A stretch of DNA of 64,000 nt from Pezizomycotina sp. ARF18 (taxonomy: Eukaryota; Ascomycota). The stretch's first letter is position 1. Each line of letters starts with the position of its first letter. Location: positions 1-64,000 of the forward strand of contig AZLU01000230.1 in NCBI GenBank assembly GCA_002224055.1, written 5' to 3'. Positions 1 through 11,110 of the stretch are shown here, piece after piece. Under the pieces are notes generated by a model, which was not told where the DNA came from, searched no databases, and saw only the letters and a list, made by a program, of their open reading frames with translations. The translations under genes and the position numbers were made by a program.

Positions 1-894
1 ACGCTATATAGTATACTTCTAGAAGCTCAATCAAGAGAAATTATTATAAAAAAATAATATCCTTATTATAAAAGTATATATTAATAGATTATTTAACTTT
101 ATAGTATATAAACTATATAGTCGGGTAATATAATAGTTTAGATATAGATTAGAGATATTAGATAGTAACTTCGTCTAAGCTAAAGATTACTACTTAGTTA
201 GTAACTACGCCTTTATAATATATAAAAATAGTATCGTTTAATATCTTATAATAAACACCGTCACTATTTTAATAATAAAGATAAATATTATAATATTTAG
301 CGCCGCGACTTAGAAGATAGTACTAGCTTAAAAAATACTCTAATTAAATCTACTATAAACTAGTAGATCGGGGCTACTAATAATAGAAGATAATTTTTTA
401 TTAAATTAAAAATTTAATATAAGCGTCTATTACCTAGCTATAACGCGCTTATAATATTAATAAACGAACTAAGTATATCGATATTAAATATTATTTTATT
501 AAAAAAAATTAAGATATAAGATCGCGCTAGCGCGCGTTATCGCCGATAACGTAGCCGATATAATATACCGCTAGCTCTATCGGTATTTATTAAACTAAGG
601 TAGGTACTAGAAGTACGCCCTATCCTAGATCGTAAAGAATAGGAAGGCCTCGGTATAGCGGGTAAGAAAGGCTATTAGATATAAATAGTAAATAAATATT
701 AAACGATATAAATATATCGAGAATTATTCGTAGCGCTATATATTAACCGACCTCGGCTAAGCTTTACGATAAACGGTATATATCGATATAAAGATATTAA
801 TATCGTAAAGATTTATTTTATATAGGATTATTTTATATATAAACGTAGGATACTGCCCTCGATAGATAGTTTTATTCTTTATACAATTGATAAT

Positions 895-1140
895 TTGATC
901 TTTATCCTATAATAAAGATATTAAGCCCTAGCATAGAGATGTTAGTAAATAGATATAAGATGTTCTTTATACTATAGGGATATCAGTACTCTATTATAGA
1001 GATGTTGGTGGATGGATATAGAGATATTATTAGCTAGTAGATATATATAATATAATAAATAATTATATTAGTAGATAGGGATGTTGAGATATAGTATAGG
1101 GATGTTATTAGCTAGTAGATATATATTAATATTATAATAA
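895..1140. repeat. Imperfect direct repeats, roughly 80-bp spacing
   Basis: The phrase GATGTTATTAGCTAGTAGAT and close variants recur near 1027 and 1107, about 80 bp apart. Shorter pieces (AGAGATGTT, TAGGGATGTT) occur at about 935, 1000, 1078 and 1096. This looks like a degenerate minisatellite or the subterminal repeat of a decayed element. Confidence 0.5.
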
Positions 1141-1244
1141 ATTATATATAAAATAATTCCTAAATCGATATAAAAATATAAAATAAATAATAATATTATA
1201 TAAAAATATCTATAAATAGAATTATTTTTATATATAAAAATGTC

Positions 1245-1375
1245 TTAGCGAGTTAGCCCGGATCGGCCGGGCCGGGCCGGTTACCCGGTGAGCGGGTTAA
1301 AGATATACTGGGTACCCGCCGAGCGGGTTAAAGGGTACCTAAATCTAGCCCAGCCCGCCCGGCCTTAAACGCTAT
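1245..1375. repeat. GC-rich islet inside the AT-rich block, hAT-end-like
   Basis: About 120 bp of very GC- and CpG-rich sequence sits inside otherwise AT-rich DNA. It carries GGGCCGGGCCGG, two copies of GAGCGGGTTAAAG and a closing CCCAGCCCGCCCGGCC. Tandem GGCCGG/CCCGCC subterminal motifs are known at ends of some hAT transposons, so a transposon end is the best guess. No matching second end or target duplication was found. Confidence 0.35.
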
Positions 1376-1974
1376 CTCTATATATATATATTTTGGTAAA
1401 ATAACGCGACTAAAAATTTAATTAAATTTTATTAATAGAGTTTAGGTAATATTATTATATTAAGATTATTAGCACAACTCTAAGTAGCTATAATAAACTA
1501 TTATAATTTAATTTATAATTATATATTATTAAGACTATTTAAGGTATTAAAAGATAATAAATAAATTTAAAATAATATTTTAAGATAGATAAAAAGATAG
1601 GCTGCCTAATATTTTAAATTATAAAATATTTAACAAACTATACTATATATATATTAATAATAAATTTTATAAAAACTTAATAATATTGCTAAAGAAATAT
1701 ATTTCATTATCCTCAAGTTATAATACTTATAATATCTAAAATTTTATTGCTAATAAATATTAATTTATAAAAATAATATTTTTAAGTTTTATAATTATAA
1801 AAGAAATAATAATAATTTTTAAGTATGTTAAACATATTTTAAAGGATTTAGAATAGCTTTAATTAATATTATTATATAAGGTATATGGCAGTACAAGCGT
1901 ACAGAAATATAGCCCTATAGCCTTATAGCTCTATAAAATACTACCTTATTTTAGTAGTTACTTTCTATAGTTAT

Positions 1975-2672
1975 ATGGCTTGGGTCGCTATCCCATATAC
2001 GACAGGGAGCAAGACAACTATTAGACTATTCGTCCACGGCTGCTATTCTCACCAGTCCTGCTCGAGCTGTATCCCCGCCGACGATTTCAATGTCAAGTTT
2101 ACTCTCAAAAATTCGACGGAGCTTGGAAACCCTTCAACCCCGTCGATGATATCGGCAGCCGTCCATCCGAATGGCAGGTCCACGATTGGAGGTACAACGA
2201 ATTTGACAAGCCCAAGTGTGCAGAGATCACAGGAGAATATGCCCCCGTGATGCTTAACTATGCCGTTATGAGCAACGCGGCAGGGTAATCGTGAAGGTTC
2301 TTATGCTGAATCAGGACTGTGAGGACCCAGTACAGGTCTTCGGGACACTATCTGTAAAAATTTCCACATACCAGGACCAGGGAGCAGTCGATCACGTTAT
2401 TTGACACTCTCAGGGATAACGCTGCTAATGTTAAAGATAATCCGGACACAGATATCCTGAGGTCTGCCTTAGCAGTGCCGATGGACGCCACTCTTACGGT
2501 CAAGGCGGATCTTACAGATCGCGACACATTCCTTTGGAACGATGACGATCATTTCGCGCGAGACGCCAAGTTCGACCAGCCCTTAAAATCCACGTCTCAG
2601 AAAATCAAAGGGAGAAGGGCGAGTTGGAAGTACGTATCACTTGGTATTAATATCTCAAAGTTCAAATCATAG
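1975..2672 (+). CDS. Unrecognised protein, frame-broken, possibly a relic
   Basis: Coding-like sequence starts just inside normal-composition DNA beside the AT-rich block. It reads through three frames in order: a first part with HGCYSHQSC and FNVKFTLKN, then FDGAWKPFNPVDDIGSRP and EWQVHDWRYNEFDKPKC, then VQVFGTLSVKIS, and finally TLTVKADLTDRDTFLWNDDD. Alternating beta-strand-like segments and the pattern V-x-V-x-G-T-L suggest a beta-sandwich. I do not recognise the family. The ATG at 1975 may not be the original start, and the last 20 codons (to 2672) may lie out of frame. It may be a decaying copy at the edge of a RIP block. Confidence 0.4.
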
Positions 2673-3054
2673 CATGTAACCGAATCTAGTTGCCTACATA
2701 AAACAGCCAAATTGTTTTTATTCCGTTCATCGCCGTATTACCCACTTTATGTTTATGCCCCGATAGATTACTTCTTTGTTTAGACTTATTAGGTCTCATC
2801 CCTGTTTATGAAGAGAAAGCCTGTTCTTGTAATTTGTTCACAGAAACAAAGATTGATAGCGTTGCATTTTGCTTTACTCAATATATAATCCAACAGTATT
2901 ATATATATTGTTAATATAGCTATGTTCTCTAACGAGCTCTATCTTACACAATATGCTCCCGCCAAATACCGAATACTAAGATACCCAACGGCATAATCGA
3001 CTTTTCCGCTCAAAATAAGTGTAAATTGAAGCTCATCATAGGCATCCAACTGCC

Positions 3055-6000
3055 TTATTTCCCCGGGGGTGCCGGTGGACACGTTCCTGCACAGGTGCCG
3101 TAGAACGGCTGGCAGCCATCATTGCAATGAACTGAACTTTCTCCGCACCACCCTTCCGGGCTACAGCACTGCCCTTGAGGACAAGTATACCTGTTGACGC
3201 CTCCGCAAGTACCGTCTGGACTTGGGTTATCCAGACCTAGGACTATGTTTCCGGAACAGTGGGATTGGGGTTCAGTGCCGTCAGAGTCTGGACGGGTGGA
3301 TATGTGCCCCAGTCGATCACGCCGAAAGAGTTTGGATTACCAAGCGAGGTCGTATCAACAACAGTTGTGGCGGGAGGCAGAAGGTTCGGGTAACAACCGC
3401 AGTTTGGATTGAAATACACAGCCGTACTATATAGATTAAAAGTCGTGTATAGTGAAGGTATCGGTATGTTGTTACCCAGCGCTTTGACGCCCGCAAACGC
3501 ATAAATATCGACAATTAGATTGCCTTCAGCGACGATATTACTTGGAGGAGCGCAATCGTTGAGCGGCGTTGCGTATGGGTCGTCCGTTTCTTCAAATGTG
3601 AACCCGACACCAACTCCTACCGAAACACCAGCCGTGATGTTGAGGATCTGCAACTGCTTTTGGCCGAACAGGCAAGTGATTCCGATGTTCTGCGTCCACA
3701 GCGGCGTGAAATCCCATTGGACTCCCGAAGATTGATCCGGGTAATGGAAAGTTGTGTCCGGTTTCCATCCACTGGCGTGTGAGTTGCCGGTGCTGACAAC
3801 ATCAAGGAAGGTGTCCGGAGTACTCTTGAAATCAAAGCCTAGAGAGGTTTGATAGTTCGTCGCGTGAGCTCCAACGTTGAGCTTCATACAGAACTGCCAG
3901 TACGGTCCGAGAGAAAACCTATCAAGCCGTCAGCGGGGTTGTCTGGATCAGAAGAGGGACTGGGGAGAAAAACTTACACTCCCGGAACATTGTAGGTGCG
4001 AATAGAATCGGAAGCGCGCATTTGACAGGGAGATGAGGTTGACATCGCCATTGATATTCACGTCAAAATTGATGCCTCCTTGAAGATTACCATTGATGTC
4101 AAATTGGGCCTGTTCACTTTAAACTGTACAAGGTCGATGTCGAACACGGCGCTGGTACCCACTGTACCCTGGATATTGAAGTCCAGATTCGCGGTGAACT
4201 CTGGCTGCGAAGCTAGCGGGATTGAAGTTGACACCGATAAGGGGTTATTTGCGCTTGCACTAGTGGAGAACGACAACGCGCTCTCAATCACGCTCGCTAT
4301 CGACGAGGCGACAGAAGAAGCGCTAGGGATGAGAGTGCTGACTACAAGCGAGCTCCCGCCATTGACTAAGGATTGGCCGACACTGGAAGCACTATTCACG
4401 ACATCGCTTGCGCTTGGAACTAATATTAAATGATCAATAATCAGCACAAGTCTTTTCGTGAGGGCCGATCACCTCGCGTCCGAAGTTGCTATGACAAGGG
4501 CCATATTTGAACACTTACCGCTAATATGGGTGCCTGGGATAGAAAATCCTCTTAAGAACAAGCGCATCTCGTGGGCCTCGTTGACTGACGTTTTATCAGC
4601 AAGGCGCTTCTTATGGCTGCTGAGCAGGTCTCGATGGCGTTTATGGTGAGCGTGCAGATGCCTTCGGTGGTGGGCTCGAGACGATGCCGAAGAGGTTGAG
4701 GTAGAACCCTTGCTAGTTTTTCCTCCAGGAAGGGCTGTTACACATACAGCTTGCGTCCAAGTCGTAGTAACCTTTCCGCACCGAAATGAAACCGTTGAAG
4801 TTGTCTTTGTCCTGCACTTCTGGAAGTTATCGGGCTTTGCGGGTGGATGTTCGTCCAAGTATTGACCGGGAGGCGGCGTTACAATCGGCTCGATGTTGTG
4901 CAGAGTGCTGGGCTTGTCGGTATACGTTTTATACCGTTGTCCTGTGTATGGTGCGTGGCTTCCCCCTTTGCCTGGTCTTCCAGTAGGAACAGCAGGACTG
5001 TTGGGCATTGAAGAATACCTTCTGCTGTTCTCATGGGGTACGGCGAGTAGTTGGAAGATGTACAGGCGGATGTTTCGGCGGTTGACTCTGCCGGATAGCG
5101 CCGTGTGACGCATTATGGCCATTGCTGCCTCCGTTCTTGCCCTTAGATCTGCTTTGGCCACCGCTCCTGCCACTTGAATTTGCGGATGAGGTACAGGCGC
5201 TGTTTTTGCATATGTAGCCCTTCTGACAATCGTTCTTTTTCCCGCACAAATCTCCTTCTCCGCCAGTCGAAATGCAGGCGCCGTAGCTGCAGCTCAAACC
5301 GTAGGAGCAGTCGCTGTCTCCTTGACAAGCCTGTCCCTGTTGGCCGCCATTATTGCCACTGCTGCCTCCTCCGGAGCCGTTTCGGCCGCTACAAACTCCC
5401 TTAATGCAATCGAGTCCGTACGAGCACTCGCTATTTTTCCGGCAGGTACTGCCTTGTTCACCCCCACCCCTCCACCTCCACCTCCACCTTCATTCGATTT
5501 GCAGGTTCCACGAACGCAGGAGAGTCCGCTGTTGCAATCGTAAATGCTAGAGCATTGATCTCCTGGACCACCTCCTTGACCACCTTCTCCCGTAGTACAG
5601 GTTCCATCCTTGCAGATGTAGGGGCTCTTGCAATCCTGATTATACTGACATGGAGAGCCCTGATCTCCTCCTCCTCCTCCTCCTCCTCCGTCTTGACTAC
5701 ATTTACCTTCGATACAGGTCAACGGGCTGTTGCAATCGTTGTTACTCTCGCACGGAGAACCGTCACCTCCTCCGCCTCCCCGCCACCTTCGCTGCACTTG
5801 CCCTGGTGCAGGTCAAGGGAGCCTCGCAATCCGTGTCTTTCAGGCAGGTGGAGTTCTCTCCGCCTGGTGTTGTCGAACAGAGCGAATTAACGCAGTAAAG
5901 TCCAGGGTTGCAAGAGCTCAGCGAGCCACACGGGCTTCCCTCACCGCCCCACTGCTCTGAGGTTCGCATTTCTTTGCTTCCGAGCACTCCAAACCAGACT

Positions 6001-7779
6001 TGCAATCGCTCGTCGCAACGCACGTATCTCCAGGGTTTCCACCGGTTTCAGAACATTGATTATTAACACAGCTGAGACCCTCCTGGCAGTGACTTTCGGC
6101 GCTACACTGGTCCCCTTCCCCACCTTCCCTCCTCCTTCGTTTCCGCCTCCCGGAGCACAGACGTTTGATTGGCAGGTCAATCCTTCAACACAGCTGTTCT
6201 CTCCCCCACAAGTATCTCCGGGTCCTCCACCAGGTTCAGAGCATGTTCCACCAACACAAGAGAGCGTATTCACGCAGGGGTTGTTAGGATCGCAGGGAGT
6301 ACCCTCACTACCCCCTCCGCTGGTACACACCAATGAATTCGCTGGACAGCTTTCCCCGGATTTACAATCAAGAGAGCCGTGCAAATATCACCAGGATTAC
6401 CCGGCGTTTGAGAACATGCGCTACTGACACAGTATAAGCCGGCGTTGCAAGCAACCGCATTGGAAGCAGTACCGCATGGGCTGCCAACTCCTCCTCCGCT
6501 TCCACCGCCACCGCCAGGGAGCCGACATGTTCCAGACTGGCAGGTAAGATTCTCATCGCAGTCCACATCCGCCGTGCATGTGTCGCCCAGGCAGTGGTTC
6601 GGTCTACAGTCAGGACCGCCGCCAGTTCCGCCACCACAGAGCCCACTGGTTGAAGAACACGTCAAGCCAGGGTCGCAGGATGAGACTCCTTGGTTGCATC
6701 CTCCGCAGACGCTGTTGACGCAGTTGAAGCTGCCCATGAACAGTCATTCTGCGCGCTGCAACCTCCGCAAACGGCATTGACGCATTTTATCGGAGAGCGG
6801 CAATCGGAATCTGAGGAACAAGTGGATCCGACTCCGCCAGGCGTCCCGTTGGGGTTCCGGTTCCTGTTGCGCTGAAGGGTGCCGTGACCGTCAAGGTGTT
6901 TTCCGTCGCCGTACCGGTGGAACGTAGGGGGCTTGATTAGGTCGATTCGGCGCCATGACGAGGCGAACATTTGAGGCAGTATCCACACTATCAAAGAAGT
7001 TAGCAAAAAATGGGCGCTCTGGAGTCGAAATCTTGCAGACAAAACTGAAGGTGAGATATCTTACAGGGAAGTCGGATTACGATCGGCTACTACATTAATG
7101 TAGAACGGCCCAGAATCACCAGTCACCACAGTCGTCGGGTCGGGCTCGAAGCTATCATCAAGGGGGATGGGCTTCCGCCTGTGAGGACTTCGTGGCAGTT
7201 TCTCTCGACTTGCTGCTCATTCGCCGTTCCAGGTTATTTGCTCCCACGGGTTGCAGAACCTTGGTTGTAGTTGCTATTGGGCGTCGTGATAAAGGTCAAT
7301 TGGGTGAGCGTGTTCCACTGAGCGTACATGTATAGGTACGCGGCGGCATTATTGACGGTGATCTGCATGTTCAAACCCTGCTCGCCAGCGGAGCAGGAGA
7401 CCCCTTGAATCGATTGTATATCCTCAAGGACGACGACATTCTTGTTGTCAAACGTCCAGAGGATCGAGTTTCCATCCTGTCGTCGCATTGCCTGTCAAGC
7501 CCATCCTGCGCCCAACTAAGATTGGCGGAAGATCCAGGTCGATCGGACCGCCAGCAAGCATGGGTCCGTAGGTCTTTTCAGAAAAGTTTAGCCATAGAAT
7601 CGTCCTCTAGACCTGACCGACTCGGCTCTCTCTCTAGCAATCACCGAACCATCAGGGGAGTTACCTACCGCAAAGTCCAGACGATTAGGATACGATGGAA
7701 GCATGATGAAAAATGGATCATCTGCAAGGACACAATTCACTAAGGCTAGTAGAGTCCATATTGGAGAACGCGCAGCCAT
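3055..7779 (-). CDS. Large secreted mosaic protein: cysteine repeats plus C-terminal hevein domain
   Basis: One inferred gene. The start at 7779 gives a signal peptide (WTLLALVNCVLA). A beta-rich domain follows (VVVLEDIQSIQGVSC, AAAYLYMYAQW), then GPFYINVVADRNP and a Thr-rich linker. Between about 6860 and 5170 come tandem cysteine repeats of the form G-x-x-C-x(4-6)-DC-x-S-x-x-x-C-x-x-G-x-C, joined by poly-Gly, resembling Dickkopf N-terminal repeats. After a basic His-rich stretch (about 4700) comes a second beta-rich domain (FTANLDFNIQGTVG, INFDVNINGDVNLI, GPYWQFCMKLNVG). The C-terminus (3230-3058) is a hevein/CBM18 chitin-binding domain (PDGTCGG, QCCSPEGWCG). Good introns are 6988-7064, 4420-4518 and 3919-3977. 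The flanking domains recall fungal DUF7029/DUF7223 proteins, from memory only. Several single-base frame changes interrupt it. Likely role: cell-wall or chitin-associated secreted protein. Confidence 0.65.
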
Positions 7780-9082
7780 CCACTACGCCAATCGGCGTGC
7801 CCATATTGCAAGTATTGCCAGCTACAAACTCCTAAAAAGGAAGAAAACAAGCACAAACTCAAAGGAAAGGACGGCCGCTCATAAATTTCTCAATAAACGA
7901 GCAAAGAATAAGGTAATTTTCAAAATAAGGAGTGACTGAGAAGGAGAATCATTAAAAGAACGGAGTGAGTTGCTAGGACATAAAAGGAATTTTTCCCGAA
8001 TATCGCGAACATTAAGGAGTGTTTTACCACTATATAAACCGTATAACTCAAGTATCCATTGTTTTCGCAGAAAATTAGTTCTCCCTGGGTCGGGATCCAA
8101 GTTCTCAACGGCTTTCAAGGGAACGGAGCGTCGGAGGATAAATCAAGTCCAAAAACGGAAAAGCCTTTTATTAGCTGGGCCTGGCGCAGTTACTCAGTCT
8201 CACGGTCAAGACTGGAGGCCTCAAAGTCTCGAGATCGTAACTTTAAAGGTACCAAAAAACTGAAAACCCCAATCGGCTATTTTTTAAACGAGATTGCGAT
8301 TCTCTTCCAGCCGCAGGTCCAGCACCACTAGCAACCCTAATTTCGAGGTTTTCAACCCCACTGTAACTACGCTTTCTCGTCTTACATTCTTGTTAGACTT
8401 CTTGTAAGCGATTGTGGAGTCGGTGAAGTCGGGATTTCAGGCTATAAAAGGGGCAAGATAAGCTGCAAGTTTACATTGGCTGCTTTTAGTTAGGAATCGA
8501 ACGCCCCCAAATTACCCTTTCAGTATGTTAGACGATCAGGACTCAGGGGTAAAGTCTAGGTAAGATTGGTCCAAGTCGAAGTTCGTTTAACCGATTCTAT
8601 CCCACCTAATTATTCGTCCCCAAAGGCGGCAGTAAATATCTAGGAGCTTTCAAAAGGGAGTTGTTAGAGATCTTATTATTATTCGCAGATCTTGCGGAAT
8701 GCCGAGTTTTGTCAGTAACGACTCACGAGTGAGATGATTCGACGGGCCAAGCCTCGCATCCGAAATCCGATTTGCGGAGAACTTTCTCCGAACTCTGGAA
8801 TCTATGACCAGTGCACGGTTTTCTACATATCACAACGTACTTTACAACGGTCAAGTTTATCCGTGGAATCCCCTCATCACCATACGGAAGCAGGTAATTA
8901 TGACAGTATAATGGCGTGAAGAACCGTCATAGAGCTTTATGCTTCTCAATGATATACGACGTTATATATAGAAGGCAGGAATGGAGCAGACATCGGACTC
9001 TCTACGAATCAACCTCGTTCCATATTGTAAACAAAATACATAACATCATCAAACACGAGAAATATCTACACGAATTTTCAGC
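7780..9082. other. Intergenic region
   Basis: No convincing gene was found on either strand. A TATA-like CTATAAAAGG lies at 8442-8451, about 630 bp upstream of the SDR gene, and may or may not serve it. The leftmost part should hold the promoter of the divergent cysteine-repeat gene. Confidence 0.4.
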
Positions 9083-10125
9083 ATGAGTACTAAAATATCC
9101 ACCGCAAACACCGACGATATTCATAATCTTACTGCGAACTCGCTGCTTTCAGTTGATGGTAAGCAATGCTGAATGATACCAATCTAGCTGCCGTTTTGTC
9201 GCTAACAGTTCCATATTCAAATATAGGCTTTGTCGCAGCTGTAACTGGCGGTGGAACAGTACGAATTTTATGCAGCCTCGTAGTATATCAAATGAATGAC
9301 TAGCAGCTTACTTTGAGACTTCACAGGGTATCGGTTTGATGATAGCCAAAACGCTGGCGGTCAACGGCGCCAGAGTATACATCGTCGACCGCCGCGCCGA
9401 AGCACTGGAGACCGCCTCGGAAGAAAAAGCCAAGGGTGACTCTGTGAAAGGATCCATTCTCCGCTCCCGGCGATGTCACCAGCAAAGACGACATCCAGAA
9501 GCTCGTAAAGGAAATCAAGGAGAAAGAAGGTCACGTCAACCTCTTAGTTAACAATGCTGGCATCTCCGGTCCGAAACACGACATTCACGATTCCAAAACG
9601 GACGATGCTCAACATGTCTCCAAGTGCCTCTGGGAAGACCAAGACTTCCAAGCTTAGAACGATCTGTACTCAACCAACGTTTCATCGGCGTACTTCACAT
9701 CTGTCGCCTTCTTGCCTCTCTTGCAGGAAGGTTCCAAGCGGTCTGAAGGCCATTCCTCGTCCATCATCAATATCTCGTCGTTTCCGGCCTTCTCAAGGAC
9801 TCCCAGGGACATTTCGCGTACAATTCCTCTAAAGCGGCGGTTATCCACCTCACAATGCTTTTGGCGAAGGAATTCTACCCCATGAAGGTCCGCGTGAACT
9901 CTATCGCACCGGGTCTCTTCCCGAGTAAGATGACGACAGAGGGTAGCGATGAGAAGGACGTGAGCAAGTTTGATGAGGAGTAGATGTGCCGGCAGGGGAG
10001 GGCTGGACAGGCAACTGATATGACTGGGGCCGTGCTGCTCCTTTCTACTAAAGCTGGGTCTATATTAACGGCGTAACGCCTTCGTTGATGGCGGCATGCT
10101 CATCACGAAGCCTAGTATAGCTTGA
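9083..10125 (+). pseudogene. Short-chain dehydrogenase/reductase (SDR), damaged
   Basis: Classical SDR, an NAD(P)-dependent oxidoreductase with Rossmann fold; substrate unknown. Exon 1 (9083-9158) encodes MSTKISTANTDD. Introns are 9159-9226 and 9259-9326. The cofactor motif TGGGTGIGLMIAK spans the second junction. Then come NNAGISG (about 9550), the conserved INISS strand, the catalytic YNSSK (about 9820-9835), NSIAPGLFPS and the C-terminal INGV...DGGMLITKPSIA ending at 10125. Length fits the family (about 300 aa). Several single-base frame changes are present, as in most genes here, but this gene also has two in-frame TAG codons (9655-9657 and 9981-9983). Homologues usually have Trp at the first. 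Indel error cannot make these; C-to-T or G-to-A changes at TpA-forming sites can. It is probably a pseudogene. Confidence 0.75.
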
Positions 10126-10438
10126 AAAGAACGTAGCATTTAGATATATCTGTTCCCCCTAGAATCACGTGTTTAACTTCATCTGAGAATGAAACGATAC
10201 TGTCATGTTTCAAAGAAACGCGCAACGCCGCAACCCACCAAAATCCGTATTTGAACTTAACCGATCTATTTCGTCCTGCCGGATACATTAGTCACAAAAT
10301 AATCGTTCTAGAAGGTCTCATGTCTCAGAATAATGGCCGATCATCTTTGCAGGCTTGAATGATTTTATTAGCTAATCTATAATTCTAGTTCCTTTTCCCC
10401 TCATACGCGTCCGCCTGGGAGATCTAATAAGGCTATTA

Positions 10439-11110
10439 CAGTCAGTTGATATAATTGTTAGGACACTTTCCTAAAACGGCAGTTTTCCCATACAAAAGTA
10501 TAATTTTACACTTTTTCAATCAATAATAACGTAACAACGACTAGATAAAATTAGCTAAAACTTAAATATGTTATAATATATATCGTAAACTAATACATAT
10601 TAAAATTTTAAAAAAAATCCGTTAAAAGTTTATGACGTAATAATATTTAATATTTTATATATTTTTAAAAACACGTACTTCACGCACTTTTATATATAAA
10701 ATACGCGAAATTGTACGAAAATCGTACGATTTTTAAACTAGTTAAAATTTAAAATAATATATAGCTTAATTTATGACGAATCTTTTAAAATTTAAATATG
10801 TATTAGATTAATATAATCTATAATATATTTTAATTTTATAAGTTTATATTAAATATTAACGTTATAATATAAGTTTAAAAATAATATAGATTTTTTTATA
10901 TATAAAAATTTAAAAAAGTAATATAAAATTTAATACTTAATAAAATTTATAAAATTTTAATATGTTATTATTATATATATAATAAACGTAAATTTTTAAT
11001 TTTATAAAATCGGATAATAATTGAGTGAGTTATCGATGATTTAAGATATTGTAGAACTTGAAGAAATTGCCGTTTTAGGTAAGTGTCCTAACAATTATGT
11101 CAACTGACTG
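10439..11110. mobile_element. 672-bp AT-rich TIR element (MITE-like), TA target duplication
   Basis: The left end begins CAGTCAGTTGATATAATTGT and the right end is its inverted copy. The two arms match over about 47 bp with three mismatches. TA dinucleotides flank both ends (10437-10438 and 11111-11112), as expected for Tc1/mariner-type insertion. The interior is very AT-rich with no open frame, so it is non-autonomous, RIP-decayed, or both. The right arm lies in the 3' end of the DPFGG-repeat gene. Confidence 0.85.

Larger units (their letters stand above)
1..1950. repeat. AT-rich, RIP-like decayed repeat block
   Basis: The stretch is dominated by A, T and TpA steps, with no open frame of useful length on either strand, and gives way abruptly near 1950 to normal gene-like composition. 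That contrast is typical of transposon DNA altered by RIP (C-to-T, preferring CpA) in Pezizomycotina. No transposase or reverse transcriptase motif survives that I can read, so the family is not assigned. A GC-rich islet and a short direct repeat inside it are listed separately. Confidence 0.75.

Noticed and set aside
5322-6780. Pro-rich plus-strand open frames (PPPPPP stretches)
   Set aside because: Antisense shadows of the poly-Gly spacers in the minus-strand cysteine-repeat gene.
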